Of a DNA stretch of 64,000 nucleotides, positions 23,801 to 37,407 are shown in pieces. The stretch's first letter is position 1; the number at the start of each line of letters is the position of its first letter. This DNA comes from Mesaphorura yosii. Its lineage: Eukaryota; Arthropoda; Collembola; Poduromorpha; Tullbergiidae. The translations under genes were made by a program, and so were the position numbers. The stretch lies in the NCBI GenBank assembly GCA_009869945.1, contig WIXG01000187.1:1-64000 (forward strand), written 5' to 3'. A model generated the notes under the pieces. It did not search any database and was not told where the DNA came from. It saw only the letters and a list, made by a program, of their open reading frames with translations.

Positions 23801-24495
23801 TTTTCCAACTTCTTCCTCAATTCAATCCAATGTCACTACCCTACTTTCATTGTTGTTCTCCAACATAAATTGAAAATGCCGACGGCCTCACGAGGACGTG
23901 ATTCTACACAAGGTCTTTGTCGAGTCTCATTGGATAAGAATTGACCACGTCGAAGTCCCAGGCAAGATATTTAGAATTCTTCCAATAAAAATGCATGCAC
24001 AGGACGCCAACCTTTCCAAAGACGAAGGGCATTAATTGAGCTTTAGTTTTAGCTGGCTAGCTACCCACTGGCTCATTTACGAATTGGGATGACGTGATCG
24101 TAGAATTCTAAATTAAGAATCTAAGGCAGCACCGCTTCAGCCGGCCTCGCCTTCACAGCACACTGCTGCTCACGAAAGCAGGAGTGCACGAGTACGCTGA
24201 GATTTGAAAAGTTTAGAGGAGAGGCACGTCTTTATTCTCGAACAAACAAAATGTTGACATTGACATTCAGCGTTTTCGTCCTTTCGTGTTAAATGAGTCT
24301 CATTTAATGACAGTCAATAAAATTCATTCATTTGCATTTGTTTTTCTGTTCGATTTCTAGAAACTTCAAACCTCAGAAGCAGAAGGCCAGACGGTGTGTG
24401 GCTATTCTGGATAGCGGACAGAAGAGAACACGAAAAGGCAAGAATTCAATTAACTAATGCGAAGCCAGTAATCGAGAAGCCCAAACCTGCCCAAA
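20802..24495. other. Intergenic region between TECPR1 and transferrin
   Basis: About 3.7 kb. An AATAAA at 21233-21238 is a plausible TECPR1 poly(A) signal. The remainder shows only short chance frames and AT-rich sequence; the right end should contain the transferrin promoter and any untranslated first exon, which I cannot delimit. Confidence 0.5.
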
Positions 24496-27400
24496 ATGGA
24501 TCACCAGCGTAAGCAGCAAATCAGACTCAACGAGTGCACAGCGGTCACCGCAATCACAATCACGGTGATCATGACCACCTTGATTCCTTCGGCTTTGACA
24601 CAAATTGGAACTGGCGGGGGTGGTGGTCTGCCCAGATGTAAGTGAAATCCATGCCATTGCTGTTTCGTTTTGCATGCCTCGCTTCAAGAAGCTTGAATTT
24701 ACTCGTAACGTAATTTGCTTATGTAACACGTTTAGGATTTTGCTGATAAGTTCATTTTCAATTTCACTTCTTTTGTTTGAGCAATTTGAGACTTTGTAAA
24801 TGTGTCAGGTACAATTTTCTCACGACTTCTTCTCTTTGTGCCGTGTCAGGCCGGACAGGCACAGGCAGGCAAGGCAGGAATTGATTGAGAGTTTTGTGGG
24901 AGTGGGCTGAGACTCCGTTCTCATGAGTAACATCAGCATCACACGCTACAGGCAAGAATTATGCGAAGGGACAATTCGATCCTTATCGCGTATCGCCTTG
25001 CATTTGCTATTTTGCGCATAAGACGGCCAGACTCGTCAGATTATTGATTTGAGACTTGAGAGGGGCTGTCGTCAGCATAGAGGAATTGGAAATTGACGAA
25101 TAGGCGGATTCCTTGTGTCGTGTCCGTGTCCATATGTTACACTAGACAAAAGACCTTGGAAATCGTAGACTTCGACTTTAAGAGCAACGCGACGCGAGAA
25201 TTTTATGACTGATTTTTATTGGTGATATTTCTTTGACCATATGTAAATGTATTCAAGCAGTAAGCGGCAGACACGACGAATATCGCCAGAAACCTTCACA
25301 CATCGCACTAATTGTAATTAATTCCTGGGCATTAATTTTGAGAATTGGACGAAAGCTAAGAAAGTAATTGACCCATCACCGCATCGTCCCATGTAACACG
25401 CGCAGGCTGATAATCCTTATCACGGGCAGTGCGTTTGTAGTAAACTTATAGTTATATAGTCGTAGTAAACAGAAAATGAAAATCTCGAAGATTTGATTCA
25501 ATATCAGCGAGATTATGCAATCAATCAATGCATTAAATCGCTGACGAACGCAGAAATCGACTCGGATCTCGAAAATATTTTCTATTACCATTGCAAATGA
25601 ATCGAATCACTTTCAGTGATGTCAGGCTTGCTGCTGGCTTCCAATCGTCAGGCTCAAGGCGGGATGATGAAAATTTCCGGTACTACCGCAATTATTGCCT
25701 GATGCGATACTGTGATTACGAACTTACAAACATGCGATCAATTCATTCCTGAAAAGTGATGATTAGGTCAAAGTTAGCTGAACTGACAAGAACCGTGCGC
25801 ATTTGCCATTTGCGTACTGCGTTGGTTTCATAATACTTCTGCTGCCTGCCTGCCCTCGTTTGAATGAAACTACCTTTTGGATCTGGCCCTGACCGTCACC
25901 ATCATCAGATGCTAATTTATGATTTTATGAATGAAATGTATTCATCAGACGAGTTGCAAATATTTTTCTCGAATATCGATGCAGATTCAAAAAGCTCGCC
26001 ACACGCGAATAAACTTAATCTTGACCTTGGCTGATGTTTTGCACTGCAAGCAAGCTTGATGCTTGGCTTGAAGGGTGCCACATTGCAAACGTTGCGTTGC
26101 TGAATTTGTTCGAGGTCATGAACAAGATTCCACTGAACAATAAACATTTTATCGAGTCTAACAAACTGAATTGTCATTACGTAATTGCGTAGCGTAGCGT
26201 TCACCGTAGAAGCTAATGGACTCGTTATTTTGTAGACTCGAGACTTGGCTAGGCTTATTACTGTTGTAACCAGCTCAAAGGTCAAACTCTCAATCTGTTG
26301 TGCTGCTGTGATAAAAAATCTTGGAAATTTGACCCAAACCAGGGGCACGTTGGCAAGTTCAATTTCACGTAATTCTTTATTCGCAGCGGATCTTCAAGTA
26401 ATTCCGACAGACCAGACCGAGTCTGACCCCGAATTTATCTTGCTCCTTGCACGACACAAAGTCAACGACTTATTTGTCCCATAATTACATTTGCCTACAA
26501 CTTGAGCGTCAGATTTACGATGACAATTTGAAACTTTGTTGCTTATCACTGACTTTTAATTCGTATTTTCCGTTAGAAATGTTCATCATCGCTGCTTGGC
26601 TTTTGGCTTTGGCTTGGCTTATCAGCGACGAGGTTCAATTGACTTCGAGTTACGAGTTTATAACTTTCCCAAGCGACTTGCGCCTTGTGGTCTTCTCTCC
26701 GCTAATCTCTAATCGGCCAAAATTACCATTTACCATGAAGATGTGTCATGCTCGTACGTACGTGGTTGAGTTCTATGACCGTTTAAATACGTGTCTCTGA
26801 AGTCTGGCTGAGTCTGAGATTCTGCGTTCAATTAAATCTCACTGCTGCTTCGTACGACTAACTAATTGACCTATTAGCATTTGACTCGAGTTGAGTGTCT
26901 CAAAATTGAAAAATAACGTGAGAATTCGTAATTAAATCCAGAGGAAGATTTTGGCCCGCAGATTTAGACACAAACAAGCAGCATTTGATGACTTTCTCGT
27001 TCGGAAAAATAATGCAACTGTTTACAAAATTCTAAATTCCTTTTGTCATTCATTCATTTTTCGATGCCTACCACGCTTGTCACCAGCAATGACAGACAAT
27101 AATGGGCAATATTAACATTTTGATGGATACGTCCACCTGACACGAGATGACATTTTCTGCTTAACTTCGAAATGTACCCGGAAAACGAGAAATAATTTGG
27201 CAAAGATTTCTGGGTATTAAATTCAATTGCTCTTTGACGCGCGTTGTGCTGTGCGTTCACCGAATGGCTGAATGACTTGACTAGATGATCAAATTAGCAA
27301 ACTTGCATTTGCGGTTTTAAATCATGTCAGCACGCCGAGTACCAGAAATTAAAATTAAGTTTGTGCGCTGAGGCCCCGCGACACCACGCGCGCGGGGGCG

Positions 27401-30400
27401 CTTGGCGCGGGAGCAATTAACCATTAACCTTAATGCATATTTGCATGTAAATTATATAATATATCGCAAATTACTAATTGCAAATGATTCTGGCGTGGCA
27501 AGACAAGGCAGAAAATTCGTCATTTGCAAATAGTAAATGAGTCCGCAGCCGCAGAATTGAATATTTGTTTAGAATTCGTAATTCTCACCGCTGCCGTGCT
27601 GTGTTGCGGTTTGACTTTTGCATTCGTCTTTGACACGACACGACCCTGTGCGAATTATTTCTGACCATGCGCATTGCTTGGCCTGGCCTGCATATTTACG
27701 ACATGCCGTGTCAAGACTCAAGACTTTACTCAATAATGCTCAAGGAAAGGAGTGCATCGTGCATCGAGAAGCCAGCCGAGTAGCGAATGACGAACAGCGA
27801 GTACAACAATTACAACATTTTTCGCTCAACTTCATTTTTCACATTGTAATTTCATAAATTGTACTTTTTTATTTCAAAATTCAGCGTTATGGCGTAGAGT
27901 GGAGTGGACTGAATTGAGAATTGCGTGTCTGCACTCTGCTTTGGTTTAACTTCTGCGTTGCTGTACGCATGATTCATTCTGCGAATTACGACTACGATTA
28001 ACAATTAACTTCATTTTATTCTACCTTCATTGTCATTTCAGTTTTATATTGTCTTTTGGTGGTAATTCCATTAACTTATGAATATGAAGTCCAAAGTCAT
28101 AAAACGGCTCGCATGCCAGCTTCCAGTAAAATTCCACAAGAATCACGAATTTCGTATGCAGTGAACCATTTTTGCCTTGCATTTTTTGCAAAAGGTGAGT
28201 AGAGTACAAGAAAAAATTGCAAAGAAACTGAGATTTGTAGGAAATTCAACCGCAGCGCAAATAAGTCGTAACTGGAGGCTATTGACTACGTGTCCATTGC
28301 TCGCTTTACCATTTTTGCGTACCAGCAACCAGGAGACAAATTGCAGTCGAGGCACCTGCGTACAGAATGACAATTTATATCAGATATCATTTCACTAAAG
28401 CAAAAGGTATGCACAGATTTATTAAAATTTGCGTTATGTTTTGATGAGGCATAAAGATTTAAGGTCAGCCTTCTCTTTACTTTGAGGCAATGCAATACTC
28501 GAATTTTTTGCATTTCATATTTTACACAGCACAGGCTTAAAACTCTCATCCAGTTGCTTTACAAGTGCTTTGGTATTACAGAAAACTCGAACGCAATGAT
28601 AATTATTTACAGTACAATGCGTAAAGTGTAAGTACGCAAGGTTAAGAACGTTTGATCAAGATTTGCCAACTGCTGAACCAAATAGCCAAATATCAATGAA
28701 TAATGCTCATGCTGCCTTACACATTTCGCAATGATAATTTGTATTATTCTTTGATGATTTGATTCATTGGCGCACTGCACTGGTCAGAATGAGCAAATGA
28801 GCGTAAATTAATGGATTTTTGTCTTTCCTCGCCTTTAGCAGCAACAGTGCTGACCTCGTAATTGAATTATTACTTTGCTCACCTATTTATCTTTATACTT
28901 GTCGGATATGAGACGAAGATTCTCTTGTCCTGTCATCGTCGGGCGGCATGCGCGCGTGCGCAGCAGAAAGCAGAAAGCACGATGCCCATAGCGATAATCC
29001 ATATTTCATGTTAAAAATAGCCAGCACTCGAGCATTCTCGCTCTGCATGTGGTTTGATGCCTTAATGCGTAGAAAATTTGAAATTAATCTTGTGCCACTC
29101 ATTTGTCAACGAGCACGGCGCGCGGCTGAAACAATGCGACTGGGAATTAATTATCTAATTTTGGAGCTAGAATTAATTGCGTAATCCTGTCCCGCCGTTT
29201 TTCAGCCGTAAATTAAAGGTGATGACAGGTGAAATATGACACGGTGGCTGGTTTGACTTGTGCCTGTATAAATCAAGGTACGCACAGGATTAAGATGAAG
29301 GAATTTCCAATGATTTTTTGAGAGAGTAAGAAAGCCTGTACTTTCGCTTTTTGCATTGCAATAAGCCTAGCTTATCCTTATCTTCCTTTTCTTGGTACTC
29401 GCTTATATCTTACGATTGTACCTGCATGTTGAATTTCGGTACCCAATTAGCACATTAGTACCTGTGTCAGGTCGCGTCACAGTGTATTAAGTATTTATCA
29501 TGTAAATAAAATATGTAAAACGGAAGTACGGATGATTCTTAAGCCTCATAATATTTGCGATTCTGCGTTTATTTGATATTGACACACAATTTCACTTTTT
29601 TGTTGAGTTTTGGGTCTTGAATTCAAGATTTTTTATTTACTGTTTGCTATTTGCCTAAATACCTTTGACACATTTTTTTTCTTTTGCGCATTCACAGATC
29701 GCCTTTGTGTGCCCGACGTCCTCTTTCCCTTCTGTGAACGAATGATAGCTGATGTAGCTCCTCAAGGTGGACGAATCGTATGCGTTACTGGAAATGACAA
29801 GTAAGTACAGAAAACATAATTGATGAATGGCACCTGCGACGAATCATGCAGCCTGCAATTTTGTTTAAAAAAAGCCTGTCTGTCAACTCAAAGCAAAGAA
29901 ATTAAATGAAGTGAATCCTTTTGTAAATGCTGTGCACAGAAAAAACGATTGTCAATCAGCGTGGCCATAAAATTCGCATACAGCATATGCATATGCGTCA
30001 GTAATCTGCATTCTTAATGTCACTAATTGATAAATTATTATTCGAATCATTAAATGCCATTTTTCGCTTTTCGCTTTAAGCCTTGGACTTGAAAGCTTTT
30101 TTCCTTCTGGAATTCTGGACTGACTCGCAAATCGCAATCTGAAATTGAAATCTTCATGACTTGAATACAGGCTTCTTCTTCGGCTCGGCTTGTCTTGAGA
30201 AATTCATTCAATTTTTTGCTTCTGTGCAATTCAAATTAATTGTATTGCTATTTATTTACTATTTACCTTGACCATCATCATCGCAATAATATTTATGATG
30301 CGATGCGATGAGTTTGCATTATTTCAGGCCAGGTTCAGCTACTGAACTATTGACTCATATATGCCAAGCCAAGCCGTATTTGTTCTAGATAAGTCTGTCG

Positions 30401-33400
30401 TAAGAACCTTTTCATAAAGAGCAGAGCAAATAATAAGAATAAAAGTAGGGCCACAGCCACACAACAGCAAATCCTTTTACATAAAGTTTTTCTACAGTAC
30501 GTCGTCGTCGCGTCGTTGTCTTCGTTGTTGATTATGCAATTTTCACACACGTACACGCTCTGAATTAATTCTTGACGTGTGAATTTTTTTCTTGGCGCTC
30601 TGCTACCGCGAAGCCAAGCAGCGATGATGGCGTCGACGACTGAAATTCGCATGAATTATGCGAATCATTTTAATACACTTACCTGTCCCGTGCCTTGCGT
30701 CAAGCGCTCTTGAGATTATGTCAGCACTAAGAATAAATCCAGGTGGCAGGGCCAGGTAACGACGATGACGAAGCACGATTACGATTTTTGTGGTACTTGA
30801 GTGCTGACACTGAGAATAAGGCATTTGACATGAAAAAATCGGACCAAATCCTGACTCGTGGAGATTTTTTTTGTATCTGGACAATAAATGTCAGGCACTC
30901 CCTGGAAAATTAATATGTAACATTCACGTCGGCGACACGACGCGACGGATTTTTATGATCTCTGAAAAACAATTCTAAAAAGTACACAAAAATGCGACAC
31001 ATGCAATTGCCCAAAAATTTTGCACACGACTCCTGCTTGACTGTACAGAGAGAATGTCAATGTGACGCGGACGCGGACTAGACCTAAGGCAATGTGAAAT
31101 TAAAAGTGACATTTAAGAGAGGAAACGATTACTTCATTGTACATGCGTTCGGAGGGCTGGCCTCAACTTGTGCTGTGTGCTGAGCTTAATTTATGTTTAT
31201 GTCTCACAGATGACAAAAGGGCTTGCGATTTTCTGAAGAAACCTTGAATTTCATGCGTCGTTGTCTTCCCATTTCAGAATTGACTGCATCGGCCTCATCT
31301 CGCGGAGTCAGGCGGATTTTATGATTCTGGAGCCGGAAGAAATGTACGTGGCTCATCACTTCTTCCACGACGAATTCCTCGTCGCAACAGAAGTCCGTAC
31401 ACGGGCCAGGCAAGAAGGTGAGTGTAATTTGCTAATTCTTTTTTTGTGACCACTTTTTGTTTTTTGGCACTGCGTAGCTAAATGTAAAAAATGCATTGGC
31501 CATTAATCGCAATCCCTGATCAGCTGGCTAATCAAATCAAATCTACACTTTGTAAATTGTAATCTACCTTCACCTTCATCGGCTTCATCATCAAACTTTA
31601 AGACAAGCTAAAAAAATCTACAGCTAATTGCCTGAAATCAATATCAGACATCGAGCCATCAATCAAGCTGCAATTTGCAGAGTTTCAGCTCAGGTGGCTC
31701 AATAAGATCAAGGCTGTGAAATATCCAATTACGACCAGTGCATCGTCATCGCTCATCAGCGTCCATTAGCCTAAACTGACTAAATCCTAAATCTGATCAG
31801 TGATGTCCCTATTGCTAATCGCATTTTAACGAGTTGTCCGTTTCTGGAGTCAAATCGAAATCTGCAGAGCACGAGCTTGAAAATCTGCATCCGCACTAAC
31901 ACGGGATTAATTTACTAATTTGCATACAATTTTGGCTGGCTTTAAAAGGATCATCGTTACAAGTGTCTAACGAGTATGGACTTCAACTTGTAATCTATTG
32001 CAATGCCTCATGCTGTGAAATCTTATTAATACAGCGCCATATCGTACATTTTTCTTAGGAGAAGCAAATGCGCCAGCCAAATTCGCCTGTAGCTTGACTT
32101 GGCCTGGCCTTAGCGTAATAAATTGCTAAATAGGATTTCAATAACAATAATGGTCGAATTTCGCATTTCGCCAGTAATTTGCTGCCAGTAGCTTCTGGGC
32201 TCTGAACCCAAGCACCAAACCCCAGCCAATAATAATTTCCACTGTGAATGTGAAATTATACCTGTTGAAATTGCTCCACTGCCCTTGAACTTGTCCATCA
32301 ACACATAAAGAGCGACCAAAACACGAAGATTATGGAGTAAAGGAGTTAGAAGACTCTTCCTTTTGCATGTACACAATTTGTACGTGTACGCGTCAGTAAA
32401 AAATTGGAATAATTCACAAAAAGTCGAGCTCGCGGTCGCGTTCTCTTCAAGTTTTTGCTCCAAGCCGTAATTCACATTTTCCCATAATGCTCAAATCTTA
32501 GGTTACGTTTCAGTTTTTACCCAAAAAGGCAGTCGGTTAATGAAATTAATAAATTAATTCGAGCTTGGTTTGATTTTTATGTGAGAATCTTGAGATTAAT
32601 TGCTTGAAGACGATGCCAATTGCTAGCCTGCTTTTTTGCGTGCCTGATGCGTGGTCGATTCACTTCCTCTTATTCAAATTATCCTGTGGTCAGTTTTTAC
32701 GCACGGGGGCAGTCAAGTCAAGAGTAAAGTGACTGGAAAGCGTGTGGTCAATGAAGCAGAAGTGTTTACGCTGCCGTTTACATTTTACATTCACATTCAT
32801 TCGGAAATTACGTAATCGCTCGGTTCGCTTGTGCTTTTGCGTCTTGGTCGCAGACAAAATTCAGGGAAATCACTATAGATTATGCAATTTTACAACAATG
32901 CGTGAGTGCGTGCGCGTACTACGCAGTAGAATGAAACCAAACCATCGGCCCTTCATTCACCAGGCAGGTTTTTTTGTTCCCAGGCCCTTTGAGAGCATTG
33001 AGGTATGCTGGCCGGGCTTTATGATCCAATTCGTCGTACTTGGTCAATATTTACTTCCACTTTGTATTTGCTCAGCTCTTACATATGTAAATTGAAGATT
33101 TTGTCTCCTTTCCTCCCGATTCTCCTTGAGCTATGGTTTTTTCGGCTAGCATTCGTAAAAACAGTCGAGCCATTCGCAAATTGCGATGATTGTGATCTCA
33201 TTTATTCAGAAGTGCGACGCGACGCAAAGACACAGACGCCAGCATTTTCCATAATTGATTTGTAAATGGACAAATGTACAAAATTCGAACTTCAAATCAG
33301 CAAAGAGACAAAAGTAACAATTATCCATGTACACCATGTACAATGCACACATGTGTTCTTATTTATCGTCGTCTGTTTTTGCCTGCCTTGCCTTGCCAAG

Positions 33401-36387
33401 CATTGAAAACGAAGACAAAACAGTAAAATGTAAAAAGATGATAAATGTCAGCTTAGGCAGGCTGGTTGATGGTTGCTGAACTTTTTGCCATCGTCATTGG
33501 GCTTGGGCGTGCCTCTGACATTCCTCACGTGTGTACTGTGTAAAATATGTGGTAATAGCCATCATAATCACACGTCACGCGTGTAATACGCCAGAGCAGC
33601 ACAGAACAGATGAGTTTATTGATATCAATAATCGATTATTGTGCATCCAATTCGACTCATCCAACATGACTGATTAAGCTATCTCGAATCTTCATCTGTT
33701 TTTTGCCTTATGCGCATACCATCGATGATTGGCAGGATTGACCGTGTCATTATAACAATGCTCAATCGAAACACCTTCCTTTTTTCTTCCTCCAGGATCC
33801 TTTCGGTACGAGCCAGTCGCCATTGTTCGAAACTCGGCACGGATCAGGAGTTTATCAGATCTGCGCGGCAAACGATCGTGCCACACGGCTTTTGGACGAA
33901 CGAGTGGCTGGGAAGTCCCGATCACCCGGTTGATGGAGAAGTCCATCCTCGTAAAGTACTGCAGCCCAGATGTCACGGCGCAAGAAAGGGAGTTGGCCGC
34001 CGCGGCAGACTTCTTTGACCAAGCCTGTGTGCCTGGAGCCTGGGTGTCGGACAAAATAACCGATCGGGAATTGAGTAAGCTAAATTCGTGCTGGCTGAAA
34101 TGAGTGTGAGCTCTTTTTCCCATTTCTTAATGCGTGCACTTTGGAATTTTTAGAACGGAAGTATCCTCAACTCTGTTCTTTGTGCTCGAACCCCACTGAA
34201 TGCCAAGAAACTGACAAGTATGCTGGCTTCCGAGGAGCTCTGAGGTGTCTCGCAGAAAATGGCGGTGACGTTGCGTGGACGCGACTGGAAACAGTCTACT
34301 TTTATTTCGGTGGCCAGATTGACACAGTCCAAGCACAACAACCAATCTCTGGAGGGCAAGGCCGTGTAACTGCGCTGCCTGTTGGGGTGTCGGAGTATTC
34401 CTTCCTTTGTCCAGATGGTTCCTCCAGACCACTAACCTCGCAGCGACCATGCACGTGGGCCGGACGACCGTGGAAAGCGTTTCTGGTGTCAAACCGACTG
34501 GCAGGCAGTATTCAGGACATTCAAGATCAAATCAGTATACATCACACGGTTGGAACTGCCATTGAGGCCAATCCAACGACAGCGTTTTCCAACTGGCTCA
34601 CAAACATCCTGGAGATTGGGAGAAACGAAGTCGAATTCAGAGTGCCAATCGAATTTGCGTCGACGCTCACGCCTCGGCGCTACCTCGATCGAGGGAATTA
34701 CACACTCACAATCGAAAAGCCGACATGCCCGAACCCGAGAGTTACGAGATTCTGTGTTCAAAACGACGCCGAGAAGAGGAAATGCATGTCGGTGCGAATG
34801 GCTGCGACTGGTCGTCGTATCACTCCCCATTTCAGTTGTGTTCAGGGCGAAAGTAGGAAGGATTGCATGTTGAAAATCGCGTCAGGGCAAGCGGACGTCA
34901 TGACCGTCGATCCACGAGAAGCATTTGATGCTTCAAGGTAAATTAAAGTCGGACGTCTGGCGGGCTGAAATGAATTGAAATGGATTCTTTTGACCATATC
35001 TTTGTCTTTCTTTGTTCCAGGCGGTACAAACTTACGCCAATTTTATCGGAATCGGAGCGATTTGGTGACGAAGAAACTGACGCTGCTAGATACACGGTAA
35101 TTAATTGCCCACGGACTCCGACAATGGATTTAATTGACGGCCCATAAATCTTCAACGGATTATCACTTCAATTGCAGGTTGCGGTTGTCCGGAAAGACTC
35201 GGGCATCAACAACATCCTCGATCTGCGGGGAAAACGTTCGTGCCACGGCTCGATTTCCAGCTTAAATGGTTGGAATATTCCCCTACTCGTCCTTAGTGAT
35301 GCTGGGCTGATCTTCACTGGGCATTGCGACTTTGGAAGGGCTCTCGCCAACTTCTTTACCCTTGGGAGCTGCATTCCAGGCGCTGGCGACCCGAAACTGA
35401 ACCTTCCAAGTTCGCTTTGCTCGCTGTGTGCCGGGAGTAACTTGGGTGAGTGCACACAATTGCGGGAATCAATTAGCCTCAGGATTTGTTCAGGAATTTT
35501 ACACATCACTGCGTTTGCCTGTTCCAGATGGTGGAATCTCGCGTCAGGAAAATTTTTGCGCCAACAACGAACTGGAAGGCTTTTATGGAGATTTGGGCTC
35601 ATTCAGGTGCTTACCAGAACTGGCTGCGGACGTGGCGTTCACTGATCACTTGACGCCAATTCTGAATACGGGTAAATCACAGCACAACAGTCAGTCAGTC
35701 TAGTCAACCCCCTAACTCCACGTCATTCGTGGATAAGAAGGAAAAAGGATGAATCTTTCAACGGAATGAAATCTTAAATCTCTTTTTCAGACTTAACAGC
35801 GAACGCAAGTTGGGCTGTGGGCCTGTTATCAGACAACTTCCGCCTGATCTGTCCAAGTGTAAACAGTCCAGCAAGACTTATCACCGAGTTCCGCCAGTGT
35901 CATTGGGGTAGGATTCCCGCGGACAAGGTGGTCACATCCGAGCTTAGAGACTACACCCAGCGAGAGGAGATTCGGCTGTCACTCCTGAAACTGTCCGAGA
36001 CATTCCATCCTGATCAACCCGTCCTCAGGCTCTTTGGTCCGTACTACGGAATTCCGAATTTGCTGTTCAAGGTAACGAAAGCTCCGACCGTTGTCACTTC
36101 TAATCTCTTGGATCTTCATTTCTTCATCGTTGTTACCCAATTCACAGGACACTTCGCTGGGCCTCGTTTCCTTGTCCGAAGCTGACAGTGGTCGTCGCAT
36201 TGATCTTAATGGTCGCTTCATTAATTCAAACAAGGACGTTGTGTACTACCAGCAGCTATCAAACCGCGTCATTCGTGATATCGATTCATGCAATGGAGCA
36301 GTAAAGCTGGTCACGACGTCGTCATTCGCCTTCATAATCTCATCTTTTTGTATTATGATTTCAATTTCGCTCTTTACACACGTGTAA
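24496..36387 (+). CDS. Transferrin family protein (insect Tsf3/melanotransferrin type), GPI-like tail
   Basis: Ten exons: 24496-24637, 29698-29800, 31278-31417, 33796-34074, 34154-34937, 35021-35096, 35178-35445, 35528-35671, 35791-36071 and 36148-36387. All phases join, giving 818 residues. The first exon supplies a hydrophobic signal (about residues 14-36) and a Gly run, and joins in phase 1 to RLCVPDVLFPFCE. Two transferrin lobes follow. The N-lobe has ADFMILEPEEMY and the anion-site block RGKRSCHTAFGRTSGW (residues 152-167), with Thr159 and Arg163 in the positions that hold carbonate. The C-lobe block is RGKRSCHGSISSLNGW (525-540), where both are lost. Transferrins carry ferric iron or, in insects, also act in immunity and epithelial junctions. 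The last residues (VTTSSFAFIISSFCIMISIS) form a hydrophobic C-terminus typical of a GPI-anchor signal, as in melanotransferrin. The subgroup (Tsf2, Tsf3 or other) is not settled. The first exon is the least certain, though start context CAAAATGG and phase both fit. Confidence 0.93.
24638..29697 (+). other. Large first intron of the transferrin gene
   Basis: Five kilobases without any exon I can support on either strand. It includes a sharp GC-rich patch (27371-27411) inside otherwise AT-rich sequence. Such long first introns often hold enhancers, but nothing specific is visible. Confidence 0.5.
29801..33795 (+). other. Transferrin introns 2 and 3
   Basis: Two introns (29801-31277 and 31418-33795) separated by the 140-base third exon. 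I see no other gene; a minus-strand frame at 30347-30652 with a hydrophobic run has no family resemblance or splice context. Confidence 0.5.
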
Positions 36388-37407
36388 TTCCCGACAATCA
36401 ATCCAGTTAGGATTTAGTGATTAGAAATTGTTATTATTGTTGAAAGCTCAGCACAACTTGAGAATATTTTGTATTGACTACTACACTGCAGCTATGAACT
36501 TTGAACTTGCGCGGCTTACACTTAGAAAATTTAGAATCATGTGCCAAGACAATTATTGTGAAGCATTCTGACCATTCTTGTGGACACCGGTTTTGAGTTG
36601 AGGGGTTTTGGATCAGGCATTTGGAATTTTATGCACCAGAGCCCAAAATCAAGTTTTGGATTCGGAATACTTGCCACACCCAGTCAAGTACCGTCTACCG
36701 TACCAAAAGATACAAATCCACGCCGCGCCAGCTAGGGGTGCTTAGTATTAAAAGTATACGTACACAGTACACGAATAATTACCAAGTACATTTAATTCTT
36801 ATTACATCACTTTATTTTGTTATTAATTTAGTGTAGCCAGTAGACAAAGGGATTAGCCACGACCCAACAACGGCAGAGCTATAATTCTACTTAAATTAAT
36901 TAGTTTTATCCATCGCTAGCTTCCATCTACCACCAAATAGTAAAGATGATGACGTATGAATTTGATGAATAGTTTTTAATTATTACTCTTTGATGATACA
37001 ACAATGCAAAGTTTGCGGAATCAATAAAATTGAATGAAAATGGAGAAGGCCGACAGCCCTGAAAGACATCGTTGCGCTGATCTAAACTTGATGATAAGAA
37101 TACAAGAACTGCAATTAATCCACTTAAAATTCCCGCCAACTGTACTCTTACTTTAATCAATTATTGAAGCGCCTGGTTACAGGTTTACCTCAACCGACAA
37201 GAAAACTCGGACTCGTCAACTTTGAACTCAGTCAACAGTCTTTCGTATTCGTTGACATCATCCGCTATCAGCATCTATTTCCAGGAGTTCTTAAGGTCTT
37301 TAGCACTCCCACGTATGAATTTATCTGGTAAAAAAAGGGCAAAGACAGGAAAAGCAGGAAAATGAGCGTAGCATAGAAAAAGAGAGTGTAGCATGAGTCG
37401 TTTTCTA
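36388..37407. other. Convergent 3' region between transferrin and GT31
   Basis: About 1 kb, AT-rich, no exons. AATAAA at 37023-37028 on the plus strand and TTTATT at 36811-36816 (minus-strand signal) could serve transferrin and the glycosyltransferase respectively, which would make their 3' untranslated regions overlap. Confidence 0.35.

Noticed and set aside
25917-26348. Minus-strand 143-codon frame in the first transferrin intron
   Set aside because: No recognisable motif, and codon composition follows the surrounding AT-rich intron.
30347-30652. Minus-strand frame with a hydrophobic run inside a transferrin intron
   Set aside because: No family resemblance, no splice or promoter context; likely chance.
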